Source: an uncultured Lachnospiraceae bacterium (lineage in GTDB: Bacteria; Bacillota; Clostridia; Lachnospirales; Lachnospiraceae). Taken from it: a DNA stretch of 44,689 nt. The translations under genes and the position numbers were made by a program. The stretch is taken from contig CADCDW010000008.1 of assembly GCA_902800325.1 (NCBI GenBank), positions 1-44,689 of the forward strand, written 5' to 3'. Under the pieces are notes generated by a model. It was not told the DNA's origin. It was given only the letters and a program-made list of their open reading frames with translations, and made no database searches. The first letter of the stretch is position 1; each line of letters starts with the position of its first letter. Below, piece after piece: positions 9,421-18,725 of the stretch.

Positions 9421-10041
9421 ATGGAAATATACATAGTGCGACATGGAGAAACACCATGGAATAAAGACAAAAGATTACAGGGCAATGTAGATATAGAACT
9501 AAATGATTATGGTCGCGAGCTCGCCGTCAAAACAGGCGAGGGATTAAAAGATACAAAGATTGACCTTATTTATTCCAGTCCTCTTAAACGAGCTTATGAA
9601 ACAGCAGAATTGATAAGAGGAAATCGTGATATAGAAATCATAAAAGATGACCGAATCAGAGAAATTAGCTTCGGACATTTTGAAGGCAGCAATTTCTCCG
9701 AGCTTATACGTGATGAAGACCTAACATTTAAGTATTTTTTTAAAAAACCCGAATGCTACATACCGGCCGATGATGCAGAAACCTTCGAGCATCTTATAGC
9801 CCGCGCCGGAGACTTTATGCAGGACAAAATCGAACCACTCGAAAAAAAATGCAAAAGAGTTATGATAGTCGCCCACGGTGCAATCAACAAAGCCATTATG
9901 AGTTACATAAAAAAACACCCAACCAGCGAATTCTGGTCAGGCGGTCTGCAAACCAATTGCAATATAATCGTCGTTGATTATACGGATGGCGAATATAAAA
10001 TTATAAACGAAACTATGATTATGTATAACGGCAGTCTGTAA
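9421..10041 (+). CDS. Histidine phosphatase superfamily protein (phosphoglycerate mutase-like)
   Basis: 206 residues starting MEIYIVRHGETPWN. The RHG motif supplies the phospho-accepting His, and the second catalytic His is in VAHGAINKAIM (around residue 150). The Arg of SSPLKRAYETA is also conserved. Such proteins dephosphorylate small metabolites (CobC/AlpA/PhoE-like) and cannot be assigned to a substrate from sequence. The size excludes full-length cofactor-dependent PGM. It has a weak AGGATGG ribosome binding site. It is read alone between ung and a convergent sugar kinase. Confidence 0.9.
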   Translation: MEIYIVRHGETPWNKDKRLQGNVDIELNDYGRELAVKTGEGLKDTKIDLIYSSPLKRAYETAELIRGNRDIEIIKDDRIREISFGHFEGSNFSELIRDEDLTFKYFFKKPECYIPADDAETFEHLIARAGDFMQDKIEPLEKKCKRVMIVAHGAINKAIMSYIKKHPTSEFWSGGLQTNCNIIVVDYTDGEYKIINETMIMYNGSL

Positions 10042-10058
10042 TTTATTATAGCGGAGAC

Positions 10059-10146
10059 GGTTTCAATAAACACGCTTTACAGGCACACGCAAATCTCGCC
10101 GGCACTTACGATTTGTTTTGCACCTAAAAACTTGTTGATTGAAACC
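10059..10146. repeat. Long-range inverted repeat between convergent genes
   Basis: GGTTTCAATAAACA (10059-10072) is complementary, with one mismatch, to TGTTGATTGAAACC (10133-10146). The arms enclose about 60 nt and fill most of the gap between the histidine phosphatase and pfkB stop codons. No clean T-tract follows. It may act as a bidirectional terminator or be a small repeat element. Confidence 0.5.
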
Positions 10147-10156
10147 ATCCTTGTTG

Positions 10157-11050
10157 TTACATCAGTTTATATATTTCTTCTTTTGTTGCCAAAAACTCTG
10201 AGAACGCACTTGCCGAGCCTGCGGCAATTCCCATTTTGAATGCATATTCCATATCTTTATTTTCAAGCCATCCAGCTATAAACCCTGCTACCATCGAGTC
10301 ACCTGCCCCGACAGCATTAACCAGCCTGCCTTTAGGAGCTTCACTTTCATATACAAATCCGTCTTCACTGACAAGGACTGCGCCTTTCCCCGCAAGCGAT
10401 ACAAGAATATTTTTTGCACCCATTTTTTGAAGTTCTTTTGCATAAGGAATTACAGTTTCTCTGCTGTCAAGCTTTTTATCAAATATTTCTCCAAGCTCAT
10501 GATTATTCGGTTTTATAAGAAACGGTTTTAGTTTTAAAGCATTTAAAAGCAGTTCTTTTGATGCATCAACAACTATCTTTATGTCTTTTTTTGAAAGTCT
10601 TTCCATAATATCAGCATAGATAAAAGGCGGTACAGATGAAGGTATACCACCCGCAAGAACCAATATATCTCCGTCATCAAGCAGTTCAAGCTTATCCATC
10701 AGTTCTTTAAGATTTTCTTTGGAGATATCGGGTCCTGCGCCGTTTATCTCTGTTCCATCAATATTTTTTATCTTTACATTAATTCTGGAATTGCCCCCAT
10801 CAACAGATATATAATTCGCATTTATACCAAGCGCATTTATCCTTCTTGTAATCTCGTCTCCGACAAAGCCTGCCGCAAAATAAAGTGCGGTATTGTCAAC
10901 ACCGAGATTACTCAGTACCGTAGAAACATTTATACCTTTTCCGCCCGGCAAAATCAATTCCGATGAGGTTCTGTTTGTAAGTCCAAGCTTTAAATCATCA
11001 ACCGTAACTATATAATCGAGAGACGGATTAAAAGTAACTGTGTAAACCAT
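10157..11050 (-). CDS. pfkB: PfkB-family hexose kinase, probable 1-phosphofructokinase
   Basis: 297 residues of the ribokinase/PfkB fold. The N-terminal MVYTVTFNPSLDYIV and the PGGKGINVS motif are typical of 1-phosphofructokinase/tagatose-6-phosphate kinase. The C-terminal anion-hole motif GAGDSMVAGF carries the catalytic Asp. It phosphorylates fructose-1-phosphate or a related sugar phosphate with ATP. It stands alone with no fruA or fruR beside it, so the exact substrate is uncertain. The start at the third codon of the longest frame is chosen because GGAGGA abuts the earlier ATG. Confidence 0.88.
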   Translation of the reverse strand: MVYTVTFNPSLDYIVTVDDLKLGLTNRTSSELILPGGKGINVSTVLSNLGVDNTALYFAAGFVGDEITRRINALGINANYISVDGGNSRINVKIKNIDGTEINGAGPDISKENLKELMDKLELLDDGDILVLAGGIPSSVPPFIYADIMERLSKKDIKIVVDASKELLLNALKLKPFLIKPNNHELGEIFDKKLDSRETVIPYAKELQKMGAKNILVSLAGKGAVLVSEDGFVYESEAPKGRLVNAVGAGDSMVAGFIAGWLENKDMEYAFKMGIAAGSASAFSEFLATKEEIYKLM

Positions 11051-11235
11051 TATCATTCCTCCATTATCGTATATCTTAATGTTATCAACATGTACTCTTC
11101 CGACTTCGTCATCGCTTCTAACATTATATCATAACAGATTTTTAACAGCTACAAATTTTAAATCAAAAATCAGCAAAAACATATCTTTTTATAATATAGA
11201 CATTTTATTGTAATTTAATAGCATAATTTCTTTCT

Positions 11236-12012
11236 CTAAATTCTTTGTTTTGCTCTTCGTCTTTTGAAAAATCCTTTGTCTCTTGTTGCAGCAATCTCAG
11301 CATTTGCTCTTTGAATCTCACGAAGATATTCATCCAGTTTTTTATATCTTCTTTCTTCTCTTTCTTCCTTTTCTCTCATCACAGTATCAAACTGTTTCAT
11401 AACATCCGCTGTAATTTCTTCTTTAATAGAAGAAGTTATAATATCTTTATTTTCCCTTAATGCATTTGCAACAACCCTGTTCATAACACTTTGAAGCTGT
11501 GCCAACTTAAAGTCAACAATCTTTAATTCATCAGTTTTTTTATCTTTAATGTTATCCGCTTCTATTTTATCAATGGTCTTTAAATCTTTTTTATCAGTGA
11601 TCTTTAAATCTTTTTCTCCAAAATACTTTAAATCTTTTTCTCCAAAATACTTTAAGTTGTTTTTCTCAGTAATTTTTCTGTTATTTTCTTCATTGTCACT
11701 TTGATTCAAAGTTTCAGACAAAGGCACAAATTCCTCTTTTACCTCACCTGAAACTTCACCGGACTTTAACGCACTTGATTCTTTTGTCTGTTCACTTCTT
11801 GCCTTATCTATCCCATCCCTTATATCCTTAAGTGAAAGACCCCTTTTCTTAAGTTCCTGAACATTCTTAAAAATCAATATATCCTTTTCATCATAATATC
11901 TGTGTCCCATCGAGTTTCTCTTGATAGTAAGGCCAAGTTCTTCTTCCCAATATCTTAAAACATGAGCCTCAACGTTAAGCTCCCTGGCCGCATCCTTTAT
12001 CATATATGTCAT
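11236..12012 (-). CDS. MerR-like DNA-binding protein with repeat linker
   Basis: 258 residues. An N-terminal MerR-type winged helix (MIKDAARELNVEAHVLRYWE, then GHRYYDEKDI) is followed by a long charged linker. The linker contains tandem LKYFGEKD units and related LKITDKKD units, encoded by a perfect 24-bp DNA repeat near 11600-11660. The C-terminus is a coiled coil ending in a basic tail (FFKRRRAKQRI). The layout resembles MerR/DUF3967 or RacA-like proteins of Firmicutes. A RacA-like chromosome role is only a possibility. The longest frame begins with GTG touching the ribosome binding site; the ATG at 12012 is preferred. Confidence 0.75.
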   Translation of the reverse strand: MTYMIKDAARELNVEAHVLRYWEEELGLTIKRNSMGHRYYDEKDILIFKNVQELKKRGLSLKDIRDGIDKARSEQTKESSALKSGEVSGEVKEEFVPLSETLNQSDNEENNRKITEKNNLKYFGEKDLKYFGEKDLKITDKKDLKTIDKIEADNIKDKKTDELKIVDFKLAQLQSVMNRVVANALRENKDIITSSIKEEITADVMKQFDTVMREKEEREERRYKKLDEYLREIQRANAEIAATRDKGFFKRRRAKQRI

Positions 12013-12181
12013 TTTTTCATACACTCCCTTCTGTCAAAAACAAAGTAAATTATAGTTATTTTTTATATGTTAAAAGTCTATAATTTCCAATCCGATTATC
12101 CTCGAATATAACTTTAACATATATCATGTTAATTTTATTCACTAAGCGTATACAAAATAAGACCACAATTCGACAAAAAAA

Positions 12182-12216
12182 GAAGCACCTTTGACTGATA
12201 TCATCAAAAATGCTTC
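12182..12216 (-). terminator. Rho-independent terminator after the broken gene
   Basis: The hairpin GAAGCA...TTTGA...TGATATCA...TCAAA...TGCTTC is followed on the minus strand by TTTTTTT. It overlaps the 3' end of the 12204-12463 gene fragment. It closely resembles the hairpin at 14443-14475. Confidence 0.75.
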
Positions 12217-12463
12217 TTATTAATTAACATATTTACATATGCAGCAACACATTCTTTTGAAAGCAATGTTACTACTGTACTATCATCATAATCAATAAGA
12301 TACCATTCCTTGTTGTCAAAGGTTACTACTGTTGTTGTATTCTTTAGAAGTGTGTAATCATCCGCAGCCTTTATTTCCATAGCCGGTATCATTGTCATCA
12401 TAACAGACATCACCATAGCAAACGACAATACAAAGCTAAGTATTCCCTTTTTTATTTTTCCAT
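12204..12463 (-). pseudogene. Fragment of a secreted protein gene, frameshifted and truncated
   Basis: The frame encodes KKGILSFVLSFAMVMSVMMT, then MIPAMEIKAADDY, a clear signal peptide with an AxA-like cleavage site. A short segment follows (VVTFDNKEWYLIDYD...VTLLSKECV) like the start of DUF6273-type surface proteins, then a stop after about 75 residues. There is no in-frame ATG before the signal peptide. The ATG at 12463 reads MEK-stop, and one extra A in its A5 run would restore MEKIKKGIL. I infer a single-base deletion plus loss of the 3' part. It could instead be a very short leaderless-start peptide, which seems less likely. Confidence 0.55.
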
Positions 12464-12568
12464 GTTTGTCAACATTTTTTTACAAAATGCAACAAACTCC
12501 CATATATTTATCTGCAAGATGTTTTTATTATTTAGCAACTTCTTTATATTTTCTATAATAAAAAATCC

Positions 12569-14323
12569 TTACTGTCTCTCATACGCTCCCACGATACAGC
12601 TCTTTTTGCAAAAGCATATTCCATAGGATTTTACTCCCAGATAGCCATCTTCAAGAACACCTTCCTCATAATTTTTATCTCTTATCTGGTCAAATGCTTT
12701 CTTAAGTCCCGTTTCCATCTCGTTAAATTTCTTTCTCGTCTTTATTTCAAAGATGATCGCTGGGTCTTTAGGTCTGTCAGGATATAGCACGATATCCGGT
12801 CTGCCATCGCCTTCCTCCCGATTTGACTGCGGCATATAATTGGGCACACCGTAAAGAAGGGATAAGAAAAAACCATGATAAAATGATTCGTCACTGTCAA
12901 ATGTGCTTATGGTCTTTGCAAGAAGCTCACTCACATAATTCTCTATGCTCTTCGTATCACCGTCTAATATAGCCTTATTAAGCACACCTCTGTCCGTATT
13001 CTTAACCTGCTTGTCAAACCAGCTTCTTATCTGATTTCTGTATATGCTCGCTATCTCCGCATTTGGTATTTTCATCGTAAGATATATATCCCCATTATCC
13101 TCTCTTCGTTCCGATACCTTTCTCATATATCCGGTGAAGAAAAGGAAATTCCAGAGGTTATCCTCTGACTCGTGGATATCGTCATAGGTTATATCCTCAT
13201 GTATCTGTTTTTCTATCGTTCCGCCATTTATGAGTATGTCAAGTTCTCTTTTCATCCCCTCATCCGCATGCCATATCATATCCTTGATTATCTGATTAGA
13301 TGAGGTATTTGCCCAGTAGGCTTGCGGGAATTTCATATGGTTAATTGCTGTACTTGATACATACTTAATGATACTCCACGGATTATATATCTCAGTTTCT
13401 CCAAAAAGATATCCGTCGTACCACTCTTTTGCCTCAGGTATCCTATCCTCCATACCATAATCTGTAAGCATCTGTTCTGTTTCTTGCTGGGTAAATCCAA
13501 AAGCTTCTTCATAGCCATTATTGTAAATAGAACTTATCTGTAGATGATTAAGCCCTGTAAATATACTCTCCTTGCTTATCCTGAGGCAGCCTGTAACCAC
13601 ACCAAACTGTAAAGCATCATTGGTCTTAAGCACAGATTCAAAAAGTGAACGTATAAATCCAACCATCTCATCATAGAATCCGTTATAGTAAGCATTTTCA
13701 AGAGGTACATCGTACTCATCAAGAAGGATGATTACATTTTTGTTATGATGTATTTTCAGACATTCCGAAAGAGTCTTTAACGCTGTGGAATATCTTCCGA
13801 CTTCTTTTCTAAATTCCTCTTTTTCAGCTTCCCTGCTTTCATATTTTTTTTCAGTCCATTCAAGTATATTCTTACGAAAGCTATTAAAAATTTTTTTTCT
13901 TTCTTCACTCATAACATCTGAATTTTCAAGGTAGGAATGTCTTTCAAATTCAGATATTATTTCTTCTCTAAGCTTCATAAATGCGTTATAATAATCCGGT
14001 TGCTTTGCCGACTTAAGTGAAAGCTTGATAACAGGATATTTTCCCATCATGGAAAGGATCTTATCAGATGCTCCCATTATCTTCTTTCCCTCAAAATATC
14101 TTTTCTTATCTATAACATTTCCATCCCTGTCATACTCAAGTTCAAAAAAAGTACGGAGCATGGAAAGTGCAAGGGTTTTTCCAAAACGTCTCGGGCGTGT
14201 AAACAACGTTACTTCTCCACCCTTTTCTACAATATCACTAATAAGCATCGTCTTATCAACGTAATACATGTCATCATCTATAAATCTTTTATAATCCTCA
14301 TATCCAATACCAATTTTTTTCAC
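12569..14323 (-). CDS. AAA-ATPase-like / PD-(D/E)XK nuclease superfamily protein
   Basis: 584 residues. The N-terminal AAA-ATPase_like domain has the start MKKIGIGYEDYKRFIDDDMYYVDKT in pieces typical of the family, Walker A TRPRRFGKTLALSML near residue 42, and Walker B VIILLDEYDVPL around residue 200. The C-terminal PD-(D/E)XK_9 domain has GRPDIVLY...AIIFEIKTRKKF (Asp, Glu, Lys catalytic set). Families of this type occur in many near-identical copies in gut Clostridia and Bacteroidetes, and their role (mobile or defence related) is not established. It is flanked on both sides by similar terminator hairpins and by gene debris, which suggests an insertion-prone site. Confidence 0.88.
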   Translation of the reverse strand: MKKIGIGYEDYKRFIDDDMYYVDKTMLISDIVEKGGEVTLFTRPRRFGKTLALSMLRTFFELEYDRDGNVIDKKRYFEGKKIMGASDKILSMMGKYPVIKLSLKSAKQPDYYNAFMKLREEIISEFERHSYLENSDVMSEERKKIFNSFRKNILEWTEKKYESREAEKEEFRKEVGRYSTALKTLSECLKIHHNKNVIILLDEYDVPLENAYYNGFYDEMVGFIRSLFESVLKTNDALQFGVVTGCLRISKESIFTGLNHLQISSIYNNGYEEAFGFTQQETEQMLTDYGMEDRIPEAKEWYDGYLFGETEIYNPWSIIKYVSSTAINHMKFPQAYWANTSSNQIIKDMIWHADEGMKRELDILINGGTIEKQIHEDITYDDIHESEDNLWNFLFFTGYMRKVSERREDNGDIYLTMKIPNAEIASIYRNQIRSWFDKQVKNTDRGVLNKAILDGDTKSIENYVSELLAKTISTFDSDESFYHGFFLSLLYGVPNYMPQSNREEGDGRPDIVLYPDRPKDPAIIFEIKTRKKFNEMETGLKKAFDQIRDKNYEEGVLEDGYLGVKSYGICFCKKSCIVGAYERQ

Positions 14324-14442
14324 GATTTGAACCTCCTCTCATGGTCATTTTACAAAGTATGATGTATTACAAATTATTTTACCCTAAGTATATATTTTTT
14401 ACAATACTTAAAACTTTATATCTAAGCTTCTATGGTACAAAA

Positions 14443-14475
14443 GAAGCACTCTTGAAACGTGTTCAAAAGTGCTTC
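14443..14475 (-). terminator. Rho-independent terminator-like hairpin
   Basis: GAAGCACT-TTGAA pairs with TTCAA-AGTGCTTC and is followed on the minus strand by TTTT. It lies upstream of the ATPase gene and downstream of the membrane-protein remnant, whose transcript it would end. It is nearly the same in sequence as the 12182-12216 hairpin. Confidence 0.65.
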
Positions 14476-14495
14476 ATATCAGTTTTACATATTTT

Positions 14496-14705
14496 TATTT
14501 TAATCTTTTTATTTTCAACAAAGCAAGATAAACTGCCGCCAAAAACGAATCAATCATAAGCACTGCAAGAGGTCTTGCAGACAATAAAAGTATTGCTGTA
14601 AAAACAGTCCGTCAATTATCCCCGATCCACGGTTGGTCAGCTCAATAAGAAAAAATGTAAAAAATAATGACCGAAAATTCTGATCGACCAATGTCCATCT
14701 GTTGT
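14496..14705 (-). pseudogene. Degraded remnant of a membrane protein gene
   Basis: Two adjacent reading frames on the minus strand look coding. One reads TLVDQNFRSLFFTFFLIELT, then NRGSGIIDGLF. A shifted frame reads TAILLLSARPLAVLMIDSFL, then AAVYLALLKIKRLK-stop. Together they look like a frameshifted hydrophobic protein; the NRGSGIIDGLF part resembles an early MATE-transporter helix. No intact start is visible. Identification is weak. The rest of the 14324-14870 gap holds only terminator hairpins and no intact gene. Confidence 0.35.
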
Positions 14706-14801
14706 ATTGTTTAGATTTTATCATAAATCACCTGTCTTCTGTGAGTAGTGATATGCCTTGATTTCCATAACCTACCGGATTACCGATACCGGTAACAGCA
14801 C

Positions 14802-14833
14802 AAAAAAAGGTGGTTGCCGAAGCAGCCACCTTT
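14802..14833 (-). terminator. Rho-independent terminator of pckA
   Basis: The stem AAAGGTGGCTGC-TTCG-GCAACCACCTTT is followed by TTTTG on the minus strand, 38 nt past the pckA stop codon. The stem is strong, GC-rich and has a UUCG loop. Confidence 0.9.
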
Positions 14834-14870
14834 AGTTTATTTAAATTATTCTGTAATCAGAACTTGCGTT

Positions 14871-16475
14871 TTATAACTGAGGACCTGCTGAAACAAGTGC
14901 CTTGCCAGCTTCATTTCCTTCGTACTTAGCAAAGTTCTTGATGAATCTTCCTGCTAAATCCTTAGCTTTCTCATCCCACTCGCTTGCATCTGCATATGTA
15001 TCTCTTGGATCAAGAATCTTAGGATCAACACCCGGAAGCTCTGTAGGAACCTCAAAGTCAAATACCGGAATCTTCTTGGTAGGAGCATCAAGGATTGCAC
15101 CACTTAAGATTGCATCGATAATTCCACGAGTATCCTTAATTGAGATACGCTTACCTGTTCCGTTCCAACCGGTATTTACAAGGTATGCCTTAGCACCGCT
15201 CTTTTCCATCTTCTTAACGAGCTCCTCTGCATACTTTGTAGGATGAAGCTCAAGGAATGCCTGACCGAAGCAAGCTGAGAATGTAGGAGTAGGCTCTGTG
15301 ATTCCTCTCTCAGTACCTGCAAGCTTTGCTGTAAATCCTGAAAGGAAGTAGTACTTAGTCTGCTCAGGAGTAAGAACCGATACAGGAGGAAGTACTCCAA
15401 ATGCATCTGCTGAAAGGAAGATTACATTCTTAGCCTCAGGTGCAGATGAAATAGGTCTTACAATATTCTGAATATGGTCAATAGGATAAGATACACGAGT
15501 ATTCTCGGTTACACTCTTATCTGTAAAGTCAATCTTGCCGTTTGCATCAACTGTAACATTCTCAAGAAGAGCATTTCTCTTGATTGCATTATAGATATCA
15601 GGCTCTGAATCTTTATCAAGGTCGATAACCTTTGCGTAGCAACCACCTTCAAAGTTAAATACTCCGTTGTCATCCCATCCGTGCTCATCATCACCGATAA
15701 GAAGTCTCTTAGGATCAGTTGAAAGTGTAGTCTTACCTGTTCCTGAAAGACCAAAGAAGATTGCAGTATTCTCACCGTTCATATCTGTGTTTGCTGAACA
15801 GTGCATTGAAGCGATACCCTTAAGTGGAAGATAGTAGTTCATCATAGAGAACATACCCTTCTTCATCTCTCCGCCATACCATGTATTGATGATAACCTGC
15901 TCACGGCTTGTAATATTAAATACTACAGCAGTCTCAGAATTAAGTCCTAACTCCTTGTAGTTTTCTACCTTAGCCTTTGAAGCGTTGTAAACTACGAAAT
16001 CAGGCTCAAAGTTCTCAAGTTCTTCAGCAGTCGGCTTAATAAACATATTCTCTACAAAATGTGCCTGCCAAGCTACTTCCATAATGAAACGTACTGCCAT
16101 ACGTGTATCCTTGTTAGCACCGCAGAATGCATCAACCACATAAAGCTTCTTGTCTGAAAGCTCTTTGATAGCTATCTCCTTAACTGCATCCCAGGCTTCT
16201 TTAGTTGCACGATGGTTATCATTCTTATATTCATCTGAAGTCCACCATACTGTATCCTTTGAATTCTCATCCTCAACGATAAACTTATCTTTAGGTGAAC
16301 GTCCTGTATAAACACCTGTCATTACATTAACCGCATCAAGTTCAGTAAGCTGTCCCTTATCAAATCCCTCAAGATCATCCTTAGTTTCCTCTTCAAAAAG
16401 GTACTCATATGAAGGATTGTAAACTATTTCCTTCGCGCCGGTTATGCCATACTTACTTAAATCAACATTTGCCAT
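14871..16475 (-). CDS. pckA: Phosphoenolpyruvate carboxykinase (ATP)
   Basis: Interconverts oxaloacetate + ATP with PEP + ADP + CO2. In fermentative gut anaerobes it often runs in the carboxylating direction. 534 residues, the normal family length. It shows the kinase-1a P-loop [11 protein letters not shown], the metal-binding kinase-2 motif ([10 protein letters not shown]... LIGDDEHGW), and the substrate motif [10 protein letters not shown] near residue 57. It is monocistronic, with a well-formed promoter and three upstream tandem repeats, and it ends at a strong terminator. The AGAGGT ribosome binding site supports the start. Confidence 0.97.
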   Translation of the reverse strand: MANVDLSKYGITGAKEIVYNPSYEYLFEEETKDDLEGFDKGQLTELDAVNVMTGVYTGRSPKDKFIVEDENSKDTVWWTSDEYKNDNHRATKEAWDAVKEIAIKELSDKKLYVVDAFCGANKDTRMAVRFIMEVAWQAHFVENMFIKPTAEELENFEPDFVVYNASKAKVENYKELGLNSETAVVFNITSREQVIINTWYGGEMKKGMFSMMNYYLPLKGIASMHCSANTDMNGENTAIFFGLSGTGKTTLSTDPKRLLIGDDEHGWDDNGVFNFEGGCYAKVIDLDKDSEPDIYNAIKRNALLENVTVDANGKIDFTDKSVTENTRVSYPIDHIQNIVRPISSAPEAKNVIFLSADAFGVLPPVSVLTPEQTKYYFLSGFTAKLAGTERGITEPTPTFSACFGQAFLELHPTKYAEELVKKMEKSGAKAYLVNTGWNGTGKRISIKDTRGIIDAILSGAILDAPTKKIPVFDFEVPTELPGVDPKILDPRDTYADASEWDEKAKDLAGRFIKNFAKYEGNEAGKALVSAGPQL

Positions 16476-16536
16476 TTTGTCTTACCTCTTTTCTATAAAT
16501 TTTAACGATATCATTAATACAAATCAATCGGTTTAT

Positions 16537-16565
16537 AGTATAAATTCTACTCAAAAATAAGTCAA
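16537..16565 (-). promoter_or_regulatory. pckA promoter
   Basis: -35 TTGACT (16560-16565), 17-bp spacer, -10 TATACT (16537-16542) on the minus strand, about 60 nt upstream of the pckA ATG. The tandem repeats at 16566-16639 abut its upstream edge. Confidence 0.8.
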
Positions 16566-16639
16566 TATCTTAGTTGAATTTTTTGTAAAAATCTTAGTTG
16601 ATTTTTTTATAAAAATATCCTGGTTGAAATTATATAAAA
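16566..16639. repeat. Three tandem ~25-bp repeats upstream of the pckA promoter
   Basis: Three consecutive units on the plus strand begin TATCTTAGTTGAATTTTTTG, ATCTTAGTTGATTTTTTTAT and ATATCCTGGTTGAAATTATA. The third is the most diverged. They sit directly upstream of the -35 box at about two-helical-turn spacing, which fits activator-binding or UP-type sites. Confidence 0.7.
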
Positions 16640-16641
16640 CA

Positions 16642-17421
16642 TCATATTTGTATGGCTTTTTTCATGGTATGTACATATTCACCGACAGGTTTTACCGCTG
16701 ATTTACCGTGTTTTTCTATCAGCTTAACTATAGCCGAACCAACAATCACCCCATCTGCCGATTCAGACATAACTTTGGCCTGCTCCGGAGTAGAAATTCC
16801 AAAACCTATAGCACAAGGTATGTCTGTATTTTCCTTCACAACTTTAACAATCGAAGCTACATCGGTTGTTATGGCAGTTCTCGTCCCCGTCACACCCAGA
16901 CTCGAAACTATATATATAAAGCCCTTTGCTTCTTTAGCTATCATGGCAATTCGGTTTGCAGAAGTAGGAGCTATAAGCGAAATTAAATCAATTCCGTAAC
17001 TTGTACTTATTTCTTCAAATTCATCTTTTTCCTCAAAAGGTAAATCCGGAAGAATCACTCCGTCTATACCTATCTCACTGCAGGTCTTAAAAAACCTTTC
17101 AGCGTCATATGAAAAAACAACATTGGCATATGTCATAAAAACCATCGGAACAGATATGTCATCTTCCTCGCGTAAAGCTTTGACCATTTTAAAAATCTTT
17201 TCCTTATTGACACCACCGTTTAGCGCACGAAGATTTGCACCCTGTATGGTCGGACCTTCTGCGGTCGGATCTGAAAAAGGTATACCAAGTTCAACAAGGT
17301 CAGCTCCGTTTTTAACCATTTCATTTACAAGTGCTCTGGTGGTCTCAATATCAGGATCACCACAGGTTATAAATGGTATAAATGCTTTATTGTCTTTAAA
17401 TGCCTCGCTAATTCTACTCAT
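16642..17421 (-). CDS. trpA: Tryptophan synthase alpha subunit
   Basis: Cleaves indole-3-glycerol phosphate to indole and glyceraldehyde-3-phosphate and passes indole to TrpB. 259 residues. It carries the conserved [19 protein letters not shown] signature with the catalytic Glu, plus the catalytic Asp in [12 protein letters not shown] and the phosphate-binding GFGISTPEQ. It is the last gene of the trp operon and overlaps trpB by 8 bp (translational coupling), with ribosome binding site GGGGGG. No clear terminator hairpin follows. Confidence 0.97.
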   Translation of the reverse strand: MSRISEAFKDNKAFIPFITCGDPDIETTRALVNEMVKNGADLVELGIPFSDPTAEGPTIQGANLRALNGGVNKEKIFKMVKALREEDDISVPMVFMTYANVVFSYDAERFFKTCSEIGIDGVILPDLPFEEKDEFEEISTSYGIDLISLIAPTSANRIAMIAKEAKGFIYIVSSLGVTGTRTAITTDVASIVKVVKENTDIPCAIGFGISTPEQAKVMSESADGVIVGSAIVKLIEKHGKSAVKPVGEYVHTMKKAIQI

Positions 17422-18604
17422 AGATATTTTCCCCCCTGTATCTTGCTATCGCTGCTACATCCTTATCTCCTCGCCCGGATATCGTAATTACGATTATCTT
17501 ATCCTTATCCATCTTCGGTGCAAGTTTCATTGCATATGCTACGGCATGCGAAGATTCGATAGCAGGGATTATACCCTCCGTTCTTGACAAAAACTCAAAT
17601 GCATCAACTGCCTCATCATCAGTAACCGGCACATATTCTGCTCGTCCTATATCGTGAAGATATGCATGTTCAGGTCCGACACCGGGATAGTCAAGTCCTG
17701 CCGATATAGAATAAACCGGAGCTATCTGTCCCTCATCATCCTGACAAAAATACGATTTCATACCATGGAATATACCAAGCTTACCGGTATTAATCGTTGC
17801 TGCCGTTTCAAAAGTATCTATACCTCGTCCGGCTGCCTCACAACCTATAAGTCTGACATCTTTATCTTCGATAAAATTATAAAAGCTTCCTATAGCGTTT
17901 GATCCTCCGCCGACGCATGCTATAACAGCATCCGGCAGTCTTCCTTCTGCTTTTAAAATCTGCTCTTTTATTTCTTTTGAAATAACCGCCTGGAAATCCC
18001 TGACTATAACAGGAAACGGATGAGGTCCCATAACCGATCCGAGGCAGTAATGTGTATCATCAATTCTCGAAGTCCACTCTCTCATAGCCTCTGATACAGC
18101 GTCTTTTAATGTTGCGGTACCTGACGTAACCGGAATAACATCTGCACCAAGCAGCTTCATACGGTATACATTTAATGCCTGCCTTTTTGTATCTTCTTCT
18201 CCCATAAAAACAACACATTCCATATCAAGAAGTGCCGCAGCCGTAGCGGTTGCCACTCCATGCTGTCCGGCTCCGGTTTCGGCTATAAGTCTTGTTTTAC
18301 CCATTTTTTTTGCAAGAAGAGCCTGTCCAAGTACATTATTGATCTTATGTGCACCCGTGTGATTTAAGTCTTCTCTTTTCAGGTAAATCTTTGCACCACC
18401 AAGCTCTCCGGTAAGTTTTTTCGCAAAATAAAGATTCGACGGTCTGTTGCCATAATTATTTAAAAGTTCGGCAAGTTCACTTTGAAACTCCGGATCATTT
18501 TTATAATGATTATAGGCTTCTTCAAGCTCTATAACCGCATTCATCAATGTTTCGGGAATATACTGTCCACCATGTATTCCAAAACGTCCTTTTCTTTCTG
18601 ACAT
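17414..18604 (-). CDS. trpB: Tryptophan synthase beta subunit
   Basis: PLP enzyme that condenses indole with L-serine. 396 residues, TrpB1 type. The PLP lysine is in [14 protein letters not shown], and the phosphate-binding loop GGGSNAIG is present. The N-terminal [16 protein letters not shown] is typical of the form that pairs with TrpA. It lies 121 bp after trpF, the second-largest gap in the operon, and has an AAGGA ribosome binding site. Confidence 0.97.
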   Translation of the reverse strand: MSERKGRFGIHGGQYIPETLMNAVIELEEAYNHYKNDPEFQSELAELLNNYGNRPSNLYFAKKLTGELGGAKIYLKREDLNHTGAHKINNVLGQALLAKKMGKTRLIAETGAGQHGVATATAAALLDMECVVFMGEEDTKRQALNVYRMKLLGADVIPVTSGTATLKDAVSEAMREWTSRIDDTHYCLGSVMGPHPFPVIVRDFQAVISKEIKEQILKAEGRLPDAVIACVGGGSNAIGSFYNFIEDKDVRLIGCEAAGRGIDTFETAATINTGKLGIFHGMKSYFCQDDEGQIAPVYSISAGLDYPGVGPEHAYLHDIGRAEYVPVTDDEAVDAFEFLSRTEGIIPAIESSHAVAYAMKLAPKMDKDKIIVITISGRGDKDVAAIARYRGENIYE

Positions 18605-18725
18605 AATTTAATCCTTCCTTATACTATAATGATTTTGTGAGATAGATACCTGACAACCGGTAAACCTCTTTTCTATCCTGCTGCAAAAATACACTTCAGA
18701 ATATAAAATATTTCAAATCGACCTA

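Noticed and set aside
14773-14793. Dyad TACCGG...CCGGTA near the pckA terminator
   Set aside because: Short, next to a stronger terminator, and no T-tract; noted but not supported as a separate site.
15509-15775. 88-codon minus-strand ORF inside pckA
   Set aside because: Frame shadow of the highly conserved pckA P-loop region.
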